Both the position numbers and the translations under genes were made by a program. Below, piece by piece: positions 1-4,824 of a stretch of 5,182 nucleotides of DNA. The first letter of the stretch is position 1. Each line of letters opens with the position of its first letter. The DNA is from Nitrospirota bacterium (GTDB lineage: Bacteria > Nitrospirota > 9FT-COMBO-42-15 > HDB-SIOI813), in assembly GCA_023248365.1 (NCBI GenBank), contig JAHFER010000140.1:1-5182 (forward strand). The letters run 5' to 3'. The notes beneath the pieces are model-generated. The model was not told the DNA's origin and did no database searches. It saw only the letters and a program-made list of their open reading frames with translations.

Positions 1-1
1 C

Positions 2-370
2 AGTAAGGATGTTTATGATGTATACCGCAATTATATACAGCACTTCCATGGTTTGAAAAAAGAGGTCTTCAGATTGGTTATGCTCGACGGAAAAAACAGG
101 ATATTTGCTGACTATGTGGTTTCAGAGGGCTGCCTTACCTCAAGCATTGTCCACCCGCGGGAGGTGTATATTCAGGCGATCAGGAATTCAGCGGCTTCTG
201 TGATTTTTCTGCATAACCATCCGAGCGGTGACCCTGCTCCCAGCCCTGAAGATATAGAAATAACAAAACGGCTCGTTGCCGCAGGAGAATTGTTAGGTAT
301 AAAGGTGCTCGATCATATAGTAATGGGTGAGGGAGAATATCTGAGTTTTGCGGATAAGGGGCTATTGTAA
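2..370 (+). CDS. radC: RadC-family protein, C-terminal JAB/MPN domain (5' end outside window)
   Basis: This is the C-terminal 122 residues of a RadC-family protein; full-length members are usually about 220-230 residues, so roughly the N-terminal half, including any helix-hairpin-helix segment, lies left of the window. The frame is open from position 2, so the in-frame TTG at 53 is not the start. The JAMM-type metal motif HxH-x7-S-x2-D is complete: H71, H73, S81 and D84 of the visible part, within HNHPSGDPAPSPED. Family landmarks around it are SSIVHPREV before and GIKVLDHIVMG after, and the protein ends at the usual place (FADKGLL). RadC proteins were once linked to DNA repair, but the cellular role is unsettled; the motif suggests a zinc-dependent hydrolase fold. 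It converges with the chemoreceptor gene, and no functional link is evident. Family assignment is firm, function is not. Confidence 0.93.
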   Translation, partial: SKDVYDVYRNYIQHFHGLKKEVFRLVMLDGKNRIFADYVVSEGCLTSSIVHPREVYIQAIRNSAASVIFLHNHPSGDPAPSPEDIEITKRLVAAGELLGIKVLDHIVMGEGEYLSFADKGLL

Positions 371-373
371 AGA

Positions 374-408
374 AAAGCAATGAGCAATGAGTGATGGGTA
401 ATGAGTAA
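374..408 (+). repeat. Degenerate heptamer tandem repeat, consensus TGAGTAA, about 5 units
   Basis: Starting 3 bases after the radC stop codon, five 7-base units follow without gaps: AAAGCAA, TGAGCAA, TGAGTGA, TGGGTAA and TGAGTAA. Four of the five fit TGRGYRA. The array runs straight into the hairpin at 408-437. Because the period is not a multiple of three and most units carry TGA and/or TAA, stop codons recur in different frames. A related array (consensus GAAGTAA) lies at the 3' end of hisD. Function is unknown; it may be a simple slippage-derived minisatellite. Confidence 0.7.
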
Positions 409-437
409 GAAGGGGCGGCCATTACAGCCGCCCTTCT
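408..437. terminator. GC-rich hairpin between convergent radC and mcp, possible bidirectional terminator
   Basis: The arm 408-419 pairs with 427-437 over 11 base pairs with a single bulged G at 412, around a 7-base loop (420-426). The core is GGGCGGC against GCCGCCC. It lies 37 bases after the radC stop and 10 bases after the mcp stop, exactly where a shared terminator would sit. Neither strand shows a clean run of T after the stem (CATACAAAATTT on +, TACTCATTACCC on -), so it is not a textbook intrinsic terminator and may instead act as a 3'-end stabiliser or in assisted termination. Confidence 0.55.
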
Positions 438-447
438 CATACAAAAT

Positions 448-2070
448 TTATGATACTTTAAACTGTTTGCCTATGTCTGTAAGTTTTGTTGCAAGGTATG
501 CCAGATCTGAAGATGCATTGGCAATCTGGCCGGATCCCGACGATGTCTCTTTTGAAACATTTGCAACTGTCATAATATCCCTGCTAATCTCCTCGGATGT
601 GGCAGACATCTCCTCAGTTGCAGAGGCTATCTGCTGAACCATGGACTGGAGTTCATTTACACTTCCTACAATCTTTCTTAGCGCTTCTCCTGCCTGAAAA
701 GAAAAGTCAACACCTACTCCAACCTTTCTTGATACACCTTCCATAGATGACACTGTCTTCTCTATCTCATTCTGAATAAGACCTATCATTGACCCTATCT
801 CTGATGTCGCCTTTGCCGTCCGCTCAGATAACTTCCTTACTTCATCTGCTACTACTGCAAACCCTTTCCCCTGTTCTCCTGCACGGGCCGCCTCAATGGC
901 TGCATTGAGGGCAAGCAGGTTTGTCTGGTCTGCTATTTCATTAATCACATTTACGATGTCGCCAATCTGCTTTGAACGTCCGCTCAGAGATACCATCAGG
1001 CCTGTGGATTCTTTAACTGTCTCAGCTATCTCCTGCACCTCCACAATTGATTTTTCAACAATACGCTCTCCCTCTTTTGCTACTCTGGCTGCCTCATTGG
1101 CAGAGGTTGCTATTGTTGCGGTATTCTTTGCTATATCACCTACAGTCTGCGACATCTCAGTTGCAGCGGTTGCAATCTGTGTTGACCGGTCTGACTGTTC
1201 TACAACACCTTTTGACATTTCTGCAGAACTGGCGCTCAGTTCCTCACTTGCAGATGCAACATTTTCAGAAGTTGACTTAATCTCACCTATAATCTTCTTC
1301 AGATTATCTGCCATATTATGCATGGATAGAAGTAACTGTCCTGTTTCATCTTCGCTTTCTATCTTAATATTCACAGACAGGTCGCCTTGAGCAATGGAGT
1401 TAGAGACATCTACAGCATTGCTTAACGGGCGTGTAATGCTATTTGTAATATAGACAGCAACAAGTGCGCCAAGAAGCACTGCAAAGGCTGACATAATGAG
1501 CAGAATCTTTTTTGCATTGCTAATAGAACTGCTGACACCACTCGACATATTGGTGGCCTCGCTAACCTGCTGTTTCTCGAATTCTTCTACCTTAGACGCT
1601 ATAGTTAAACTGGTCTTATCAAAAGAGTCCATCAATTTATTTCCTTCTTTTATCCCCTGCGTAACATAAGCATTAGCCATCTTCTTCCCTGAATCATAAT
1701 AACTATTAAATGCAGAATCCAGTTCAGCAATCTTTTTGAGAGACTCAGTATCATTTTCCTTTGAGTACATTGTCTTAAATTTTTCTATATTAATCCTGAA
1801 GTTATTTGCAGCGTCCTCGGCATCTTTATACCCTTCAGTATTATGGGTAGCAGAGACATCTGTAAGAAATTGCTGAACCTGCACAACCTGAAAAGCGACA
1901 TCTTTAGCGAGCAACGCATATGGCAGACTCTTCTCCCTTACTGTGCTTGCGTTTTTGTCAGCTTTTATAAGCAGGTAGCTGGTAATAATTCCACAAGCTA
2001 TGAAAAGTAGAATTACTGCACCAAACCCCATCCAGAGGCGTGTTTTAATCTTTAAGGCTTTTAAGTCCAT
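448..2070 (-). CDS. Methyl-accepting chemotaxis protein (four-helix-bundle-type sensor, HAMP, signalling domain)
   Basis: This is a transmembrane chemoreceptor that would pass ligand signals to CheW/CheA to steer flagellar or twitching motility. With the ATG at 2070 it has 540 residues. Order of parts: short cytoplasmic N-terminus; TM1 about 14-34; an extracytoplasmic, mostly helical ligand domain about 35-187, resembling four-helix-bundle sensors; TM2 about 188-208; HAMP about 209-261, with the usual ITRPL start; then a long coiled-coil signalling domain. The hairpin tip is the near-invariant EIADQTNLLALNAAIEAARA followed by GEQGKGFAVVADEVRKLSE (about 378-417). Candidate methylation segments are ASEELSASSAEMS before the tip and ATEEMSATSEEIS after it. 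About 40 heptads after HAMP fits the 40H class. There is no C-terminal CheR-binding pentapeptide; the protein ends QFKVS. An in-frame TTG at 2100 would add 10 residues, but the strong Shine-Dalgarno points to the ATG at 2070. The ligand is unknown. It appears to be a single-gene unit, with no che genes beside it. Confidence 0.96.
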   Translation of the reverse strand: MDLKALKIKTRLWMGFGAVILLFIACGIITSYLLIKADKNASTVREKSLPYALLAKDVAFQVVQVQQFLTDVSATHNTEGYKDAEDAANNFRINIEKFKTMYSKENDTESLKKIAELDSAFNSYYDSGKKMANAYVTQGIKEGNKLMDSFDKTSLTIASKVEEFEKQQVSEATNMSSGVSSSISNAKKILLIMSAFAVLLGALVAVYITNSITRPLSNAVDVSNSIAQGDLSVNIKIESEDETGQLLLSMHNMADNLKKIIGEIKSTSENVASASEELSASSAEMSKGVVEQSDRSTQIATAATEMSQTVGDIAKNTATIATSANEAARVAKEGERIVEKSIVEVQEIAETVKESTGLMVSLSGRSKQIGDIVNVINEIADQTNLLALNAAIEAARAGEQGKGFAVVADEVRKLSERTAKATSEIGSMIGLIQNEIEKTVSSMEGVSRKVGVGVDFSFQAGEALRKIVGSVNELQSMVQQIASATEEMSATSEEISRDIMTVANVSKETSSGSGQIANASSDLAYLATKLTDIGKQFKVS

Positions 2071-2079
2071 CTTTTTAAT

Positions 2080-2090
2080 CTCCTTCCTGT
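2080..2090 (-). promoter_or_regulatory. Strong ribosome binding site deciding the mcp start at 2070
   Basis: Read on the - strand the bases are ACAGGAAGGAG, then ATTAAAAAG and the ATG at 2070. The GGAAGGAG core lies 9 bases before that ATG, a near-ideal spacing. The upstream in-frame TTG at 2100 would place this site inside the coding region and overlaps an AT-rich TATAAT sequence, so it is an unlikely start. Confidence 0.85.
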
Positions 2091-2117
2091 TTTTTATCAA
2101 TTATATTTGCAGGTACT

Positions 2118-2144
2118 CATTCGGTAGTCTAACAAAACTCTTTA
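2118..2144 (-). promoter_or_regulatory. Candidate sigma-28 (FliA) promoter for the chemoreceptor gene
   Basis: On the - strand the sequence reads TAAAGAGT, 11 bases, then ACCGAATG. The known sigma-28 consensus is TAAAGTTT-N11-GCCGATAA. The upstream half matches at 6 of 8 positions, including TAAAG, the spacing is exact, and the downstream half keeps the key CCGA core but diverges after it. Transcription would start near 2110, leaving a leader of about 40 bases with the Shine-Dalgarno near its end. Flagellar sigma control of chemoreceptors is well established, so the context fits. A perfect TATAAT at 2100-2105 (- strand) is an alternative sigma-70 -10 box, but I see no good -35 at 16-18 bases from it. 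Confidence 0.55.
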
Positions 2145-2182
2145 AACCTTAGGCAAGCCACAGTCAGGGGATTACATAATTT

Positions 2183-2216
2183 AAGAAAATACTGGCAGTT
2201 ATTGATCAGTTACCAG
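2183..2216 (-). terminator. Weak possible terminator at the end of the his/cyclase cluster
   Basis: On the - strand CTGGTA (2216-2211) can pair with TGCCAG (2197-2192), six pairs including one G-U wobble, around a 13-base loop, followed by TATTTTCTT. The stem overlaps the last codons and stop of the cyclase-family gene. It is short and the loop is long, so stability would be low. No better terminator is visible in the 128 bases before the chemoreceptor start, so readthrough from the his cluster into mcp remains possible. Confidence 0.3.
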
Positions 2217-2834
2217 AACAGCACGTGCCGGAGCGCCATCGCTCCCTGCTATTTTTAGCGGGAGGCAGTACAAGTTATAATGGCCCTGAGTAACTTTTGA
2301 AAGGTCCAACCCCTCAACAATTATAACGCCTGCTTTTAGGAAAATTTCATGGGTGGGACGGCTCTGCTTATAAGGAGAGACAGACAGGTAATCTATTCCT
2401 ATCAATTGAATGCCGAGTTTCACAAGAAACCCTGCGCCGTCTGAGCTGACACCAACAAAGTCTGTCCGGAACTTAGTTCCTTCTTGTGTCCACAATTGGG
2501 AGTTTCTGGTTTTAATGAGAAGCCGCCTGGTACCGGTTGGAATCTCTGATTTTTCAAGTACCGATGCTGTTATTATATCTGCTTTAGGCAGATCTAATAC
2601 AAAAGAAGGGCCTATGAGTATATCAAGCGGCAGGTATTCAGAAGTCTTCCCGTCAGGTAAAAAGTGATGTGGCGCGTCTATATGCGTACCGGTATGCACT
2701 CCCATATCAATGCGTGAGACATTTGCATTCGCCCCGTTCTCAATCTTTGCAACCCGTTCTATTACAACAGCAGGATCGCCAGGCCATGAGGGCAGGTTAT
2801 GGGAAATGGTTAATGATATGTCGTAGATATTCAA
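2199..2834 (-). CDS. Cyclase / arylformamidase (KynB-like) family metal-dependent hydrolase
   Basis: This 211-residue protein has the usual length of the cyclase family (PF04199), which includes bacterial kynurenine formamidase (KynB) and isatin hydrolase. The N-terminus MNIYDISLTISHNLPSWPGDP is typical. The metal-binding signature HxGTHxDxPxHF is intact as H47-TGT-H51-I-D53-AP-H56-H57-F, and further candidate ligands are H162 (RPTHEIF) and E174 (VIIVEGLDL), 12 residues apart as in KynB. The likely chemistry is hydrolysis of a formamide or related amide bond, but the substrate cannot be read from the sequence; no tryptophan-degradation gene is visible nearby. The start is TTG at 2834, chosen because it gives the family-standard N-terminus; there is no Shine-Dalgarno at good spacing (AAAGGG is about 20 bases upstream). 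It begins 10 bases after the hisB stop, so translational coupling to hisB is likely. It is not a known histidine-pathway enzyme. Family is sure, function open. Confidence 0.9.
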   Translation of the reverse strand: MNIYDISLTISHNLPSWPGDPAVVIERVAKIENGANANVSRIDMGVHTGTHIDAPHHFLPDGKTSEYLPLDILIGPSFVLDLPKADIITASVLEKSEIPTGTRRLLIKTRNSQLWTQEGTKFRTDFVGVSSDGAGFLVKLGIQLIGIDYLSVSPYKQSRPTHEIFLKAGVIIVEGLDLSKVTQGHYNLYCLPLKIAGSDGAPARAVLVTDQ

Positions 2835-2844
2835 ATTTATATTG

Positions 2845-3438
2845 TTACAGCGTTCCCTTTGTTGATGGTACTCCGCTGACCCGGTTGTCTATTGAAGTGG
2901 CCTCGTCCAATGCCCTGCCGAAGGCCTTGAATATTGCCTCAAAGATGTGGTGTATATTACGGCCGTATTGCAGGTTAATATGCAGTGTTATGCCGCTGTT
3001 GTTTACGAGCGCCTGAAAAAAGTCTTCTATTAAATCCGTGTCAAACTCTTTGATTCGTCCCTTTTTCGGAAAGGTTATGTTGTATGACAGATACGGTCTG
3101 CCGCTCAGGTCGAGTGCAACAGAGGCAAGTGTTTCATCCATAGGGATTAAGGCGTTTCCGTAACGTTTAATTCCTTTTTTATCTCCAACTGCCTGTGAAA
3201 TAGCCTGGCCTAATACAATCCCTATATCTTCCACTGTATGATGAAAGTCAATTTCAAGGTCACCTTCAGCCTCTATGGCTAAGTTGAACATCCCGTGCCT
3301 GGCAAACAGGTTCAGCATGTGATCGAGGAATGGGATTTTGGTGTTGATCTTGTTATTTCCTTCCCCATCAATACATATCTCAACACTTACATTTGTTTCG
3401 GTGGTCTTGCGTTCTATGTGTGCTTTTCTGTTTTTCAT
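2845..3438 (-). CDS. hisB: Imidazoleglycerol-phosphate dehydratase (monofunctional)
   Basis: HisB removes water from imidazole glycerol phosphate to give imidazole acetol phosphate, a middle step of histidine synthesis in the cytoplasm. At 197 residues it is full length for the stand-alone dehydratase; the phosphatase domain fused in enterobacterial HisB is absent. The two manganese-binding motifs of the family are intact: HHTVED at 66-71 and HHIFEA at 163-168, with IPFLDHML (35-42), MDET (100-103) and TLHI (151-154) also present. It ends in the typical PSTKGTL. The ATG at 3438 gives the expected N-terminus; the only ribosome-binding candidate is a weak GAAG 8 bases upstream. It lies 75 bases after hisD, the longest gap in the cluster, which is filled by a palindromic repeat and a heptamer array. 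No missing key residue or frameshift is seen. Confidence 0.97.
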   Translation of the reverse strand: MKNRKAHIERKTTETNVSVEICIDGEGNNKINTKIPFLDHMLNLFARHGMFNLAIEAEGDLEIDFHHTVEDIGIVLGQAISQAVGDKKGIKRYGNALIPMDETLASVALDLSGRPYLSYNITFPKKGRIKEFDTDLIEDFFQALVNNSGITLHINLQYGRNIHHIFEAIFKAFGRALDEATSIDNRVSGVPSTKGTL

Positions 3439-3453
3439 GTTTATTGCTTCAAA

Positions 3454-3493
3454 TCCCCCTATCCCCCTTTTCTAAAGGGGGAATCTTTTTTTT
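3454..3493 (+). repeat. C5T3/A3G5 palindromic intergenic repeat between hisD and hisB, terminator-like on the + strand
   Basis: CCCCCTTT (3463-3470) pairs with AAAGGGGG (3474-3481), extendable by T3462-A3482, around a 3-base TCT loop. A second ATCCCCC copy lies just outside (3453-3459), so the G5 arm has two possible C5 partners. Read on + the hairpin is followed by TC and eight T (3486-3493), a textbook intrinsic terminator shape, but this is antisense to the his genes. On the - (sense) strand the A-run precedes the hairpin and no T-run follows it. Palindromes of this CCCCCTTT-AAAGGGGG style occur in many copies in deltaproteobacterial, Nitrospirota and cyanobacterial genomes, where they give spurious peptides such as PPFLKG; copy number here cannot be seen from one window. 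Confidence 0.75.
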
Positions 3494-3521
3494 ATCGTCT
3501 TACTTCTAACCTCTTACTTCT
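3494..3521 (-). repeat. Heptamer tandem array, consensus GAAGTAA, spanning the hisD stop codon
   Basis: Read on the - strand the last coding bases of hisD and the following sequence form four 7-base units: AGAAGTA, AGAGGTT, AGAAGTA and AGACGAT; units one and three are identical. The hisD stop codon TAA at 3516-3514 is made by the first unit and its junction with the second. In rotated phase the consensus GAAGTAA matches the TGAGTAA array after radC at 5 of 7 positions, and in both cases the purine-rich strand is the sense strand of the upstream gene. Confidence 0.6.
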
Positions 3522-4806
3522 TATTCTCCATCCTAATCCTTACTGCCTTGCTATGCGCCTCTAATCCCTCTATCTCTGCGATCCTTGATGCTACTGCACC
3601 GTCCTTTTTTAATGCGGCCTTGCCGTAACTTATTATACTTGATTTCTTCACAAAGTCATCCACAGAAAGGGGCGAGAAAAATCTTGCTGTTCCGCCTGTT
3701 GGCAGGGTATGGTTTGGACCTGCCACGTAATCACCCATAGTCTGCGGGGTGTAGCTTCCAAGGAATATTGCACCGGCATTGGTTATTCCTTTAAGTAATT
3801 CCTTAGGATTATTAACCTGAATTGACAGATGTTCCGGCGCAAATTGATTGGAAATCTCAACAGCCGCCTGCAAGTCTTCAGTAATCAGGATAAGCCCATA
3901 CTTATCAAGTGATTGTTCTATGACCTTTTTCCGTGTCATTGATTTAGTAAATATTTTTACGTTTTGTAACACCTTTTCTGCAAATGATTCTGATGATGTA
4001 ATCAGAATTGCCACAGCCTCTTCATCATGTTCTGCCTGTGATAACAGATCCATTGCCACAAAGGAAGGGTCTGCTGTATCGTCTGCAATTATCAGTATCT
4101 CGCTTGGTCCGGCTACCATGTCAATATCCACCTGACCATAGAGGAGCTTTTTTGCAATTGCTACATATATATTCCCAGGCCCCACAATCTTGTCCACGCG
4201 GGGAATTGTTTCAGTGCCTAATGCCATTGCTGCAATGGCCTGTGCTCCGCCAACGGTGTATATCTGGTCTACGCCTGCTATATCAGCGGCAACAAGTATG
4301 TAGGGGTTTATCTCTCCCTGCGGTGTTGGGGTACATATGATAATATCTTTAACCCCTGCGATCTTTGCCGGTATGGCACTCATAAGAACTGTGGATGGAT
4401 ATACCGCCTTTCCTCCAGGCACGTATAATCCAACTCTTTGCAAAGGTGTTATGATCTGACCTAATAATACGCCGTTATCTTTATAGCTCCAGCCTGAAAC
4501 CTTCTGATGTCCATGAAAGGCCGAAATCTTTTCTGCTGCATATTCAAAATCATCAACATCTTCTGTCTTTACCTTTGAATAGGCATCCATGATCTCATTC
4601 CGGGAGATGCGTATAGTAGAAGGGGTAAGAGCGAGGTTGTCAAACCGTTCAGTATATTTGATTAAGGCATTATCACCGTGTGTGCGTACATCATCTATAA
4701 TTTCCAGTACCGCAGACTCTATTGCCTTGCCGTAAGCCACTCCCCTGGTAAGAAACCTGTTCCGTATATTCCTGAATCCCTTGTCCTTTGTCCGTATTAT
4801 CTTCAT
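3514..4806 (-). CDS. hisD: Histidinol dehydrogenase
   Basis: HisD carries out the last two steps of histidine synthesis, NAD-dependent oxidation of L-histidinol to L-histidinal and then to L-histidine, as a zinc-containing cytoplasmic homodimer. The 430 residues match the family length and the whole chain is intact. Visible landmarks are YVPGGKAVYPST (128-139), VGGAQAIAA (185-193) and IVGPGNIYVA (207-216). The zinc ligands known from E. coli HisD correspond to Q257, H260, D359 and H418, and the catalytic pair to E325-H326 in FAPEHLS. The ATG at 4806 is supported by GAGGGA 10 bases upstream, which lies inside the last codons and stop of hisG. The gap to hisG is only 7 bases, so the two are surely cotranscribed and probably translationally coupled. 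The last codons (ENKK) are built from a heptamer repeat, so the extreme C-terminus may vary between relatives. Confidence 0.98.
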   Translation of the reverse strand: MKIIRTKDKGFRNIRNRFLTRGVAYGKAIESAVLEIIDDVRTHGDNALIKYTERFDNLALTPSTIRISRNEIMDAYSKVKTEDVDDFEYAAEKISAFHGHQKVSGWSYKDNGVLLGQIITPLQRVGLYVPGGKAVYPSTVLMSAIPAKIAGVKDIIICTPTPQGEINPYILVAADIAGVDQIYTVGGAQAIAAMALGTETIPRVDKIVGPGNIYVAIAKKLLYGQVDIDMVAGPSEILIIADDTADPSFVAMDLLSQAEHDEEAVAILITSSESFAEKVLQNVKIFTKSMTRKKVIEQSLDKYGLILITEDLQAAVEISNQFAPEHLSIQVNNPKELLKGITNAGAIFLGSYTPQTMGDYVAGPNHTLPTGGTARFFSPLSVDDFVKKSSIISYGKAALKKDGAVASRIAEIEGLEAHSKAVRIRMENKK

Positions 4807-4813
4807 GTAAAAG

Positions 4814-4824
4814 TTATCCCTCGA
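4814..4824 (-). promoter_or_regulatory. hisD ribosome binding site embedded in the hisG stop region
   Basis: On the - strand the end of hisG reads ATCGAGGGATAA and is followed by CTTTTAC and the hisD ATG. GAGGGA therefore codes the last two HisG residues (Glu-Gly) and serves as the Shine-Dalgarno of hisD, about 10 bases before its start. This supports both the hisD start and coupled translation. Confidence 0.7.

Noticed and set aside
53..370. A 105-residue radC-like gene starting at TTG 53
   Set aside because: The frame is open to position 2 and the upstream residues (KDVYDVYRNYIQHFHG) fit RadC, so this is an internal codon of a truncated gene.
374..408. Tandem repeats considered as a CRISPR fragment
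   Set aside because: The units are 7 bases with no spacers and no cas genes nearby.
180..440. An 86-residue - strand frame across the radC end
   Set aside because: It is antisense to the conserved metal-binding region of radC and starts in the hairpin.
401..637. A 78-residue + strand frame after radC
   Set aside because: It begins inside the heptamer array and hairpin and then runs antisense through the chemoreceptor C-terminus.
896..1390. A 164-residue + strand reading frame inside the chemoreceptor gene
   Set aside because: It is antisense to the conserved signalling domain and reflects codon bias of that gene; no Shine-Dalgarno or family resemblance is seen.
2100..2105. TATAAT as the main sigma-70 promoter of the chemoreceptor gene
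   Set aside because: The -10 match is perfect, but the bases 16-18 positions upstream (GACTAC/ACTACC) do not resemble a -35 box; it is kept only as an alternative to the sigma-28-like site.
2669..3016. A + strand frame spanning the cyclase-hisB junction
   Set aside because: It is antisense to two well-conserved genes and has no recognisable features.
3295..3564. An 89-residue + strand frame containing PYPPFLKGE
   Set aside because: The PPFLKG-like string is the typical false translation of the C5T3/A3G5 palindrome; the rest is antisense to hisB and hisD.
4008..4340. A 110-residue + strand frame within hisD
   Set aside because: It is antisense to conserved HisD motifs and of low complexity (Leu/Gln-rich), as expected for a shadow frame.
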